Under the pieces are notes generated by a model that was not told where the DNA came from, ran no database searches, and worked only from the letters and a program-made list of their open reading frames with translations. 64,000 nt of DNA, taken from Trichaptum fuscoviolaceum (lineage: Eukaryota; Basidiomycota; Agaricomycetes; Hymenochaetales; Trichaptaceae). The translations under genes and the position numbers were made by a program. This document shows, one piece after another, positions 12,240-22,919 of this stretch; the first letter of the stretch is position 1; each line of letters opens with the position of its first letter. The DNA lies in NCBI GenBank assembly GCA_910574455.1, contig CAJSYZ010000007.1:3982461-4046460 (forward strand). The letters run 5' to 3'.

Positions 12240-12745
12240 AAGAGCCTGAGCTACTTCAAGTTGGCAGTGCAGTGAGTACTACTACTAGGAATACTAGTAG
12301 TAGTAGTAGTATGCCTGAGAGGAAAGTAATGGCAAGGGTTATTCAAACGGTGAGTGAAGTTGGAATGAAGGTCAAGTGTCGCCACCGTGGCATGCCACCG
12401 GCAGCCTGAGTAGTACTAGTAGTAGTAGGCTATTACTAGTACTAGTAGTAGCCTGAGTGAGCCACTGGCAGTGAGTGCCAGTGAGCCTGAGGGGCAACTT
12501 CAAGTTATTACTAATACTACAGTAGTAGAAAACGGGCCGAGCTTCGCCGGCAAGTCCCTTACTCCGAGTCCGAGTCCCCCATTTGTCAACTTGAAGACGT
12601 TCGCACGGGAGGCAGATTTCCCTGAGCGTTATCACGCAATTCCGGAACGCAGTGCCCTTCCTCCCAGAACTAGTAGCCTCACTGCCACTGGCACTGCAGT
12701 GGCAGCCTCAGGCTCAGGCTGAGCCTGAGTCACGGTATCACTGCC
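12240..12745. repeat. Palindromic-word array
   Basis: The array contains TACTAGTAGTAGTAGTAG runs (12275-12310, 12410-12450), TGCCACTGGCACTGCAGTGG words (12680-12705) and repeated CAGGCTGAGCCTGAG (12710-12730). It occupies the 5' flank of the minus-strand gene and runs into the MITE-like copy that starts at 12758. Confidence 0.75.
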
Positions 12746-12757
12746 AGTGGCGCCACT

Positions 12758-13170
12758 GGATGAAGGATTTAGGACACCCGAAATTGAAACCCATAAGACC
12801 CCGCTTGGCACTCAGGCTGGCAAGCATTTAGGGAGGTTGAAGCCACCCGTCCACCGCCGGCCTTGAGCAGAAGTTCTGCCGGTCCATGGAGACCCGCGGT
12901 ATAACTTACCTTTGAACTTGAAGGTAAGGTATCAGGGTGTACTTATGATATCTTACCTGATACTACTACTAGTACGGTAAGCAAGGCAGGCATTTAGGAC
13001 GACTGTCCTAGACACGGACCATCTGGCAGACCCTTCCCCTCTGCTAGATCCTGGAAATTTAGGGCCCGGGCAAGACGGAGAGTTTGGCTCCGAGCCGTGC
13101 CGTTTAGTACTAGTACTACATACTACTTGTAGGACGAAAAAGCCGTTCTAAATCCTTAGTACGGGAAGCA
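12758..13170. mobile_element. MITE-like copy 1 with TTTAGGAC hairpins
   Basis: It begins TGGATG then AAGGATTTAGGAC (about 12757-12776). It ends with the complement form GTTCTAAATCC, then ACGGGAAGCATA (13144-13172), so the ends are imperfect inverted repeats. Inside are short hairpins, for example TTTAGGAC...GTCCTAGA at 12992-13012 and CTTACCTT...AAGGTAAG at 12905-12928. It shares its end words and an AGTTTGGCTCCG segment with copy 2 at 13230-13614. No open frame is present. Confidence 0.5.
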
Positions 13171-13229
13171 TAGCCTGAGTATGGTGGCTTCCGACTCAGC
13201 CTGAGCCGCAGGCTGCGTCACTACTCTAG

Positions 13230-13614
13230 TGGATGCCTTCCCGTAAGAATTTAGGACGGCGGAGGCTGTCCTAAATCTTTGAAACTCCGTCAGGTACAGG
13301 TTTAGGACAGCCATCCTAAACCGTAAGCAACATCTAGGACGGGTCCTAAATTCCTTTCCGGTTGCCACGGTGAGGTCTGCCGGATTATTTTCATAGATAA
13401 AATTGCTTAAAATGGAAGCGGGTGCGTCACATAATCTTCACTTCTACTAAATATGGTATGTGAGAACGCTGCTGTAATGTTTAGAGCCCTTCCTTGATCT
13501 CAGTAATTTAGGACGACCGACGTCGACCGGAAAGTTGGCTCCGTTCCCGGATAATATTCGGAAGAGGATTTAGGATAAGAATCGTCGTCCTAAATCCTTA
13601 CGGGAAGGCATCCA
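13230..13614. mobile_element. MITE-like copy 2 with about 30-bp terminal inverted repeats
   Basis: The left end (13230-13259) and the right end (13585-13614) are inverted repeats of about 30 bases with two or so mismatches. They begin TGGATGCCTTCCCGTAAG and run on into ATTTAGGACG. Internal hairpins repeat the ATTTAGGAC/GTCCTAAAT theme at 13249-13277, 13299-13322, 13334-13352 and 13565-13599. The 385-bp length, lack of coding and perfect-looking ends fit a MITE. I see no convincing target-site duplication. Confidence 0.7.
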
Positions 13615-13669
13615 GTACCATCATAATGATGATCACGGTGCCTCCGCATCATCATGCCGTGAAACACAA

Positions 13670-14060
13670 ACAAGTATAGTACTACTATAGTACTATCCGG
13701 CGAGGACTCGGACTCCGAAGCGAACTGCGGCGGCCGAGCTGTCAAGTTGCTGAGATCATCAACTTCAAATTCGACTAGTAAGTACTAGTAGTAGTAGTAG
13801 TAGTACTAGTAGTTACGGTAGTAGTACTACTCGCAGCGGGTGCACTCATGCTGTGGCACTGCCAGTGCCAGTGAGGCTGGGAAGTCCTACTACTAGTAGT
13901 AGTAGTATCACTGGCATAGTAGTACTAGCCTGAGTACTTAAATTTAAATATAGTACTACTCTTCACGGCACTCCGTCAGCCTGAGTCACGGTGTGGCCTG
14001 CTGGCAGCGGTAGTATCCGACTTCCATCAACTTCTTCAAGTTCACGTTCCGACGGTGAAT
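13670..14060. repeat. Palindromic-word array
   Basis: The array holds TACTAGTAGTAGTAGTAG (13780-13830), GCACTGCCAGTGCCAGTGAG (about 13857-13875), another TACTAGTAGTAG run (13890-13905), GCCTGAGTCACGG and TTCTTCAAGTT words. It forms the upstream flank of the gene starting at 14148. Confidence 0.75.
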
Positions 14061-14147
14061 AGCTTTTAGTTGCCACTGGCAGCGGACCCCATCATGATGC
14101 CCCCCACATCATCTTGAAGCCAGCAACTCAACGACTATCCCTTCAGA

Positions 14148-17100
14148 ATGTCTCTTGTTGTCCCTCACGCTAACATGCCAGTGCTACCTGTTAACACTGG
14201 CATCCCGGGCCAGCAAGCCACTGGCACTCAGCCTCAGCCTCCCAAGCCAATCAAAATCACAATGCTGCTGGATCCAGAGAAAGCCAGACTAGCTGGTATG
14301 TAGTACATGTCTCAAAAACTAGTATTAGTAGTAATTTCAATTCTTTCACAAAAAGTCCAAACAGGACTAGTTCTTGTTGGCGAAGATGGAGCCTATTCGT
14401 GGCTTATAAAGACGTGGTCAGACATGGTGAAAGCAATTGAAATTTTCAATCAGATGGCACAGCGAGATGACAGTGGCAAATCAGCAATCAAGTAAGTGTC
14501 ATTCATGTTGCCAGCCTTCAAAGTATGTGACCAGGACATTCTCTTGACAGCCTGCCAGTGAATGGGCCCGGCGTCTCCATGTCCGACTCGGAGTCTCTTG
14601 CAAGTGCAGGGCCCGGGTTGAGGTCACAATCGGAGTTTGAGGTCGGACTAGGAGTTGGCAGTGGCAATTTGACGTCTGCCACTGAGGCGGAACCAGACAC
14701 ATCCAATTTGGAATTGTGAGTAGTGTTGCCAGCCTGAGCTTAATTGCATCTTGATGACATTCCATTCTACTGTCAGCGAGGCCGCCAGTGCCGGTGCCAC
14801 TGGCAGTGGGGTGGCAAAACCTGGGTCGGACGTGGACTCCAAGCCGTCAAACAGTGTCGAAGACTTGAAAACGAACCTGTGAGTGACATTGCCAGTCTGT
14901 GTAGATTGCTTCTTATCTCTTTCCTATACCCAACTAGCGACTTGTCAGTCACCATGCTCAATGGGATAGGGGGCGACTTGGACAAAGCGGGCAAGGAATG
15001 GACGGACATTGGAGGAAAGCTGGTCGAGACTGCCAAAGTTCTCAACCAGGTGATAACAAAACTCAAGCATGGAGCGGCAGCTCGGGCGGCGAATCCTGAT
15101 GAAAAAAAGAAAGTGGATGAACGGCTGGATCGGGCGATGCGGAATGTTGGATCTCAAGATCTTGAGAAAAAAAGGGAAGATCTGAAAGCCACGAAAAAAA
15201 AGGCGGCCAAATCGGAGAACACGGATTACTCGGAGACAATAAAGACCTTGGAGGAGAAAGTCGATTCTCTCTCCAACGAGATACAACATATAAAGGACCA
15301 GGCAACCCTGAATTACCCGATGCTTGCGAGGGCTGCAGCTGAGGAGGGCATCCATGCGCTACACTCCGTCATGGCAGCTAATGTTAGCAAAAGGCTTGAC
15401 AGTCAATTTGATATGATTCAAAGCACCACCGACAAGGTGCATCAAATGAACGAAAAGCTGGCTCGTTTGGAGACATTGGATGCTGAACGGAAGGCGGACC
15501 AGACATTGGATGCTGAACGGAAGGCGGACCGCTCCAAAGACGACCTTTTGACGCGGACTATAGCATCGTTCGCTGTCATGATACGCGAGCTTCAAATCAT
15601 TGCCGTAGCAGCTGAATCGGTAAGTCATCTTGAAAGCTATTGCAAAACAAATTAAACTCATGAGTTCTCACATAGAGCGAAGCGGCAGCTTGTAGTATTA
15701 AACTACGACACGTCTTCGAGGACGCCAGGAACATTCTTTATATGGCTTTTGCCATTGTTTTCCCAAACAAATTCAAGATCGAATCGGTTGCCCCTTTTGA
15801 CATTACTGGTGATGGCGGTGTCAAGACAGCGGGGCTCATCAGAGGTGTAAACGAGCTTTACGCTGAGTTCACTGCCCAACCAACCATGCGCCGGGACGGA
15901 AAGGTTCCCATTGCAAGGCATCTGTTTGATGACCTGCTCACCGCTTTACCTCAAAGCCTCATATCCTCAGAGGAAGCACGCTACGAAGAGTGGTTAGCAG
16001 GGATTGAAGACAAGTTAGCAGACTTCCGCGAGGAGGATACGACATACAAGGACGCGGTTAAGGCGAAAAAGAAAGCAGAGGAGACGACAAAGGACCCAAA
16101 GTGTAGTGAGGAAAAGAGGGGCCGGGCCGTGAAGACGCTGAGGGAAACCGAAAAGAAGCTGCAGAGCTTGGTAGAGGGCGCGAGAGCAGAGCTTAAATCC
16201 AAATACCCCTTCACAAACTCCTGGCAGCCGTCGCCTGACGCAAAATCCATCGAAAAGTTCCGTTTCTTTCTTGTGCGCTTCTATCTTATCTTCGAATTCC
16301 ATCGAAGGTTGTATGTCATCCTCAATCGCAAGCTGAAGAAGTTGGATTCACAACAGCCAGCCACCACACTCGACGAGCAGGAGTCCACATGGGATGCCAG
16401 CATAGATGACTTTACGTGCAAACCGTTCCCAAATCTTGATCCATCAGAAGAGGGTGTCCTCGATCTGAAGGACCTGCCTAAGTTCTATTTCGAGGAATTC
16501 TTTGCAAAGATGGCCGAAGAGGGCGACATCGAATACTATGGCTCTGAGGACATACCCCATGCGTCGGCCAAAGGTTTTCCTCCAAAAGCTCTCCCAGCTG
16601 ATATACAGCGCAGTTTTGAGGAAGTCTCAGCTTCTTTCGACCAATTATCCTTGAACACACTAGCGGAAGTTGTCAAGCAGGCGAATCTCACGGAAGTCCC
16701 GGTGCCAGTGCAAAAGTGGCCGGAAAATGACGAAGACCGAAAAAAATTATCGAAGATCCTGCATCTGGAGAAGCGGCGAAATACGCACAGGGAGAAAGCT
16801 GTTATCCTTTCCAACGCGATGCAGATGATTACGTCTTCTGAACATGTCGTTTTTGAGGTGATGAACGAGACTCCACTCAGGCAACATTTGAATAAACTTA
16901 TCCACGACCGACATTATTATGGTGACGACGAATCTCTCTTCAAATTCATAGAAAACGCACCATCCGTACTGCACCTGACAGCGGGGGAACCACTCTTTAC
17001 CTATGAACAGCAGGACGTGCTTAAAAGGATATGCAAGATAGTGGGGAACCATGGCCCTTATGGTCGGGCACCTCAGTCTTATTTGGCTCTGCGCATGGAC

Positions 17101-17253
17101 TGGGCAAAGGAAGTGCGTGAGCAAACACGGAAGCCTCCTAGTTCCAAGGAAGGATTTGTGAATCCTTCCAATCCTCATTACAAAGAGCCATTTGAGTTTC
17201 GGATTACCGGCGAAGGCGTATCTCGACTCAAATCTTTGACGCCCTTGTCCTAG
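14148..17253 (+). CDS. Unknown 933-aa coiled-coil protein, intact, six exons
   Basis: All six exons join in phase with canonical sites: 14148-14295, 14365-14491, 14551-14715, 14777-14878, 14938-15619 and 15676-17253, exactly 934 codons. Residues 1-90 read a Pro/Gln-rich leader then LVLVGEDGAYSWLIKTW. Residues 90-180 are low-complexity Ser/Gly/Glu. Residues about 220-330 are K/E-rich and probably coiled coil (ANPDEKKKVDERLDRAM; TIKTLEEKVDSLSNEIQ). A 10-residue tandem repeat around TLDAERKAD follows near residue 360. The last exon is a 525-residue, probably globular region containing FAIVFPNKFKIESVAPFD and a second K/E-rich helix. There is no transmembrane span, signal peptide or known catalytic motif. 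I do not recognise the family. Intactness among dead elements is notable. The intergenic palindromic words also occur inside its exons and introns. Confidence 0.75.
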
Positions 17254-17254
17254 T

Positions 17255-18230
17255 ATACTACTACCCGTAGTATATGGTCACGGTATAAACTTCGTCGAGT
17301 CTATCTGTCTTCCTGATAAACAATGATGTTTCGACTTTGTCTTTCCGATAATAGTAAACAATGATGTGTCGTCTTTTTCTTGAATAAAACGCCTATGTCT
17401 TGCTTGATTGTGTGATGATATGACCTTCAACTTGAAGATATTTTGTAAATACTGATCACCACATCTCATACGATGCAGCGCATCCCCAGGCTGCCAGGAG
17501 TATCTACTAGCCTACTAGTACTCGTACTAGTAGTACCCGAAGGCTTGTTTGTGTTGTGCTTCTACTTTAACATTCAAGTTTCGGGGACATACACCGTGTT
17601 AAAGTTCCTCTGGCTCAAGTTGCCTTCAACATCACTACTTCATCCCTTCAATGTTCCGGGGAGCAAGATGAAGAGGACATGGACGGCAAATTCTTCTGCC
17701 AGTGATGTCTGAGTCGGAGTCACTCAGGCTCACTGCCACTCAGGCTGCCAGTGCCAGTGGCACGCCGGTCACTGGCACGGTGACTTCAAGTTCAACTTGA
17801 AGTTGTGGCACTCACTACTAAGGCTGGCAGGCTGGCACTCAGTTGTCGACTTCAACTTCAAGTTGTTGCTACCACAGGCATAGTACTTGGTGGACATTGA
17901 AGATGCTCAACACTGGCCGTAGTCACCATGCCATACAACCAGGCTCGTTAACAGAGAACTTCCTCAGGTTGTCTTACGTCCTGGTGTATTTTCTGTTTAA
18001 CACTACGTTCTGCTCTCCAGGATTACATCTTGGCCCGCACCCTCCACTATTGATCGCATCCTACGCAATTATCGGAAAAAGGAACAGCCGCTGCCGTAGG
18101 ATGTACAGTTGAGTTGACACGGGATCATCTTACACACTGGCACTGGCAGCCTAGGGCAGGAACCACCTTACAGACACACTTTAACCAATCATCCAAGATG
18201 AGTAAGCTCTATAATATCGTTGATGGCCTC
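17255..18230. repeat. Palindromic-word arrays, otherwise no gene
   Basis: TACTAGTA words lie at 17503-17537. At 17700-17880 there is a dense set of CACTCAGGCTGCCAGTG, GGCACGCCGGTCACTGGCACG and CTTCAAGTTCAACTTGAAG. Nothing else here is supportable as a gene. Confidence 0.65.
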
Positions 18231-18239
18231 AAGTGACTT

Positions 18240-19120
18240 TTCAGTAGCGAACTGACGTAGTCATGGCCTCCTCCTCAACTACCACTGTATCCCAACGCCC
18301 AAGTCACCGCAGATTCTCTTCTTCACTTTTCTACCAATTTTCAACATCGAATTCCTCCTGCACGTCCCGATTCTCTCCCAACACCATGCGGGACCTTGTA
18401 CAACTCTGATAGACCTCTTTCTTCCGCCGCGCATCTGCCGACTCGCGCTTTGCCTGTCTCGGCACGCTCAAATTGTTCTATCGGTTTCAACGCCTCGCGC
18501 AGCTCGCGTAAAACGTCTGCGCCTTACTTTGTTAGCTCCCTGTGGGTCGACGCGTTTCTACTCGTGCGCCGCTCTAGGCTCGTATGGAAACCAAGGGGGT
18601 AGGAGTTCGACCGCTTTTGCAGAGGAACGAAACCACTGCCGTCTACGCAATTTACTGCGCCCACAGCAGGCGCCCCAATTCTTGACCCAGGATTCTCTCG
18701 CAGATTTATGCCGACGCGTATCCCCCCACCGACTAAAGCAATGGCGAGCACACATGCGCACGCGTCCACCTCCACAGTTGACAACACAAACTTCTTCAGC
18801 GATTTGTGATGGTAGAGTGGTTACATCCGTAACCATATATCATGAGTGAACCTTCTCCGAGGGACAGGGCTATGCCAGAGAGCTCATCGTCAGTGGTGGC
18901 TGATGACCAGCTCAGAGAGCAGGACATTAAAACTGGTTGCTGCACTTGCATCCGAGGTCCGCTCCTCTCAGGTTTTGAATTGCGAGACGCATCACCGACG
19001 TTTCGGATGTGCAAAGAGGCAAGTTACTGAACCGGCCCTCACAGGCACGAGGAGAGGATGTATGCGTGCAGTAATCAGTGAGCGAAAGCTACTACTGTAC
19101 TTCTCGAGTAAGTTGTTCTT
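18240..19120. other. No supportable gene
   Basis: Short, Ser/Arg-rich open frames occur in several phases, but none resembles a known protein and no splice set joins them. This may be the eroded 5' part of the WD40 remnant that follows. Confidence 0.35.
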
Positions 19121-19129
19121 TTAATTTTT

Positions 19130-20075
19130 GAATCATAATACTCACGGGCTTCTTCAGCTTTGGAGCATCGGCACGGGGAATGTCTATACGTTCTCCGAGA
19201 ACATCTGCATAAGATTTACGCCGAAAATTATATTGTCTTCTTTTCTTGGGGTGGGGGTAGGGGGATTGGACACATCCGTTCGCGTATGGAATCTGCAAAT
19301 GGGTATGATTTTCTTCACATTCCTGTATCCCCGACTCATCAGTGACAACTTTCCAGTATGACTCCGACTTTCTTGTCACCGGAAGGAACGATGGCCGCGT
19401 CAGCTTCTTCTCGTTCCATCGTTCCTCTTTTCCTCGACCATCTCAAGCTCAACAATAAGCGGCCACAGGACTCGCGCTGAGCAGTCAGTCGGGACGAGTC
19501 TCTATCCCTACCGTCTACTCTCACTTCAGGGATCCCTGCTCAATCGACATCTAATCCTAAGTTAGCCTGGCCTGAGCGGCGTAAAGAGCCCAAAAACATG
19601 GGAAGGATGCTGGAGAGGGAAGGTTGCGAAGTTGCGCGGTCGGATTCGTATATACGGGGCTATGTATCACCGGGCAGTTTGATGCATCCCAATATTCCGC
19701 TTGCATGCACAAAGGTCGACAAAGCGACTCACAACTCAATTTGCAAATGCCGCAAAGGGAAAAATATAACTGCATTTTCGACATCATCCAAGTTGTTGTC
19801 AACTTGTCGTGTTCCCATTCCTTGCCAAACACCTCTGCCCCGCCACCATTGCCGCCTAAACGGAGAACACTCGGTTTCAATGTGCAGTATGAGTCCATCA
19901 TCGGCCGACAGCGCAATTCCCTCAGCTCCGAGGACGAGAAACGCGCCTTCATGCAAATTACTCCTTCCGAAGTGGGTTGGGATGCATTCAAGTTGGCCCA
20001 TTTCCCATTTTGGCACGGTTCTAGTTCAAGTTTCGGGTTGTGTACAGGGATGACTGTTGTATGGTGAGTTACTCA
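19130..20075 (+). pseudogene. WD40-repeat (possibly Cdc4-like) remnant
   Basis: A segment after an AG at about 19157 reads LWSIGTGNVYTFSE. About 110 nt further on comes GGLDTSVRVWNLQMG (19261-19303), a clear WD40 blade end. A GT-AG intron then leads to YDSDFLVTGRNDGRVSFF (19359-19412), the start of the next blade. Near 20040 a VYRDDCCM segment precedes a GTGAG donor, reminiscent of the C terminus of Cdc4-type F-box/WD40 proteins. The blades are not in one frame and most repeats are missing, so this is a remnant. The Cdc4 link is a guess; WD40 is what the sequence shows. Confidence 0.4.
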
Positions 20076-20418
20076 TGGCTTTCTTCGAAATCCTTCTAGA
20101 GCTGATGGAGCAGCTTCTTGTGCAGTGGGTTGTATCCTCCCGACTTCTTCGGAGTTAACATGACTCATTTTCTTGTTCGTTTGTGCTTAAAATGAAAAGA
20201 AGCCTTATAATCAAGTCATCCGGAAGAAATCATTTGTCATCTCCTACTATCAGTTCAACTTGCGGTTTATCCGAGTCATAGTACAAAGCACTAATAGCTC
20301 CCTCTCTCTTTCTAGAAGAATGGGAAATCAGAAAACTGACTTCAACTACTTTGTATAAGTGTGAAGTGGGAGCGGGTATTGTCCCCAAGATCATCATCAA
20401 GCCATTCCACCGTGAATC

Positions 20419-21460
20419 ATGTTCTCAAATCTTCGTACTATCCTTCTCATCCTCCTCTCCCTTGATTACGCACGCCTGCACCTCCGCACCGTCCTCCGCT
20501 TTCAGCTCGTTCAACGGTGGACAGCAAGGGCTCAAACGAAGGTACTTGTTTCATTCATATCAAGATCTGTACACTGACTTGTTGCTAGATACACAAGAAA
20601 CTGCAAACGTTTCTTGATCTTCTCGGGGTACCACCAACACCTCTCTCCGAATTACATCAATATAGGCTCCATAATATAGTTCCGATACAGTGTCGCACGG
20701 GCTTGGATGTGGACAATGCAGTGACTGCAATATATGCATCATTGCCACAGGTACCAGCTAGTAGATTTGTCTCGATCGACATCGAGTGGGCAAGTGGCGG
20801 AGAAGGGCCCAATCATCGCGTGGACCTCATCCAACTCGCAGTTCAACACCACATTTATCTAGTCAGGACGCATACTCTTACTGACCTTCCCCCTACGTTG
20901 GCGCAACTCCTTGGGGATGGTACAGTCATGAAAATTTCCGCAGGAATCAACGGTATGAATAACTTATCTTTTCTCCTGCGAGGTGGCCTAACAGAAGAAA
21001 TGGCAGGTGACGCAGTGCGTATAAAGCGCAAGTTTCGCACCTCTGTGCGCTCCTGTGTCGATCTGACAGATTGGGCACGCGTTGTCTACCCGGAAGTCTG
21101 GCCCAAAAACCCGACCTGGTCCCAACTGCTCTTAAACCCTCGTCTCTGGTTCCAGCATCCGACTCCGACTGTCAAGCTCGAAAAAATAGTGGGAGAAGTA
21201 TTGAGGCTGAACGTCAAGAAGAGTAGTGAGGTCACAATGAGTGACTGGGCAGCTGACGAGCTATCAGCGGCACAAAAAGAGTGTAAGTTATCATTCTGTT
21301 GTTCAAGATCAACCATCTTCAAGTTCTCACTTGCATGATCTGCTGTACTGGAATACTAGATGCAGCTATTGACGTTCACAGCACGTTTGCTGTAGCTTTG
21401 GCCCTGAGCCAAAGCCACTCACCCTTACCGGATAAGTACATCAAGAACTTCGAGGCTTGA
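20419..21460 (+). CDS. 3'-5' exonuclease domain protein (WRN/RNase D type), frame broken by one base
   Basis: Three exons fit: 20419-20541 (hydrophobic start MFSNLRTILLILLSLDYARL), 20597-21282 and 21360-21460. Exo I is FVSIDIEWAS with the D-x-E pair, and exo III is YAAIDVHSTF with its Tyr and Asp, formed across the last splice. The exo II region reads KISAGINGMNNLSFLL, where family members usually have a Gly-Asp pair; here I see Asn. The exons add up to 910 nt, one more than 303 codons. FLDLLGVPPTP is followed in the next frame by LSELHQYRLHNIVP, so one extra base lies in the CCC run near 20638-20641. Such proteins trim DNA or RNA 3' ends in repair or RNA processing. This copy is probably inactive, or the assembly has a single error. 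Confidence 0.65.
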
Positions 21461-21469
21461 TCTAGTAGG

Positions 21470-22190
21470 CTGAGGCCCACCAGTAGCAGGTTTGACCAAA
21501 TGTGCTTGAGTTATCGAGTAAATTGTTGTGCGCATGCTCTTGTCTTTCAAAGTTGCCAGGAGATTCATGATTAAAATTTATTATTGAATTGCCTTTTTTT
21601 CCCGAATGATCACCGTAGTCTGAGGTATCAAAGTGGTTTGGAAGATGTCGCCAATGGTGTCTGTCTGCTGTTCGGATTGCTTGCCATGATGATGCTTCCA
21701 GTGGAGCTTTAAATCTAAAATTGGAACTTGAAGAGTTCAAGTTCAAGTTGCCACCGTGACTCGGACTGCACTTGCACTTGAACTTGAACTTGAACTTTTT
21801 ACCACTGCGTCCCCTCAACGACACAGTGTACGTTCTCCAGTCTTGTTATGAGCACTTCTCCGCCATCCCCCACCCATTCCATAAGACCACTTATTGGCCT
21901 GAACAAGTTATGTTTTATCCTACCCTCAAGCTTGTATTGAACTCGCCTAGACTTCAACATTTCCGAATGAACCAAAAAACGATAGTGTACGTCTGAGAAC
22001 GTGCTTCTTGCTTGATCTTATCACTCACATTTGTCTTTAGTACCTGGAGAGGAGAAGGTGGGCGGCCTTGTTATAGTGAGAGGAGCTCCGACGTGCACGC
22101 TGAAGCGAGCATCTTCTACCTTTCGAATGACACCCGCTGAGGATAGGCCGATACATGTTGCATCACCAACTGTTGTGATCTTCATCAAAA
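21470..22190. other. No gene; CAAGTT-word cluster at 21725-21800
   Basis: The only structure I see is a run of TTCAAGTTCAAGTTG, then CACTTGCACTTGAACTTGAA, split by a GTGACTCGGACTG word. Open frames here are short and unlike any family known to me. Confidence 0.45.
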
Positions 22191-22234
22191 ATTAGTAACA
22201 ATCCTTCGTCTTCAACTAGAGTCGACACCGCCTT

Positions 22235-22675
22235 ATAGGAAAGGAAGGGCAAGGGCCGTCCGCTGACGATTGAAGAGGTGGCAGAGGACGCTATTGATGA
22301 GGGGGCAGATGAACTACACGACCGATCCCGCGCCAGCCTTGCGCATGTGTCCTTGGATGCCCCTCGCTTCACATATCAGTTTCCCTGCGCCGAAACCGCC
22401 ATTGCAACGTAGTAAATCTCGCGTCCGTCAATTGCAGGCTGACGGCCCCGGCCCCGGCCTCGGAACACCACCTCATACCGTCTTGCGAGACACCTTCATA
22501 CCTCTAGTTGAATGTGATACACCTCCGATAGTGAAAAACGCGATGACGCGAGGCGAACATCTTTCCATGAAACAGCTGCCAGCATCTCCCGGCCAATCTC
22601 TAGCAAGTCGCCGGAAGGTAGCGTGAACCTAGGCGCTACATCTAGTTCACAAGCATCGGACTACGGTGGCGAACA
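22235..22675 (+). pseudogene. Open fragments upstream of the kinase remnant
   Basis: A reading frame from about 22237 gives ERKGKGRPLTIEEVAEDAID and continues as DELHDRSRASLAHVSLDAPR until a stop at 22412. Further Ser/Pro-rich pieces (SISRPISSKSPEGS) follow in another frame. They could be the eroded N terminus of the histidine kinase, but there is no recognisable motif. Confidence 0.25.
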
Positions 22676-22919
22676 TCTATGAGGGCATGCGAGGGAAGAG
22701 AATAAGCGCAACCTTTGAAGCCTCTGGAACTATAAGTACGGACTTCTCTTCTTGCTATTATATTACTAGGCTTATACTGGTTTATTCATCAGCGAAACCA
22801 CATGCGTCTATTTCGGATACTTTGCTCTTCAAACATATCATATCAACACAGATCTAACCGAAGCTAAATGTGTTAGACAATTATTGATCTGGACAACTTC
22901 GCGGGGCGATGGAGCTCGA

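Noticed and set aside
19598..20067. Two overlapping plus frames of about 150 codons
   Set aside because: They overlap each other and an antisense frame, and neither continues the WD40 blades; chance frames in a remnant are more likely.
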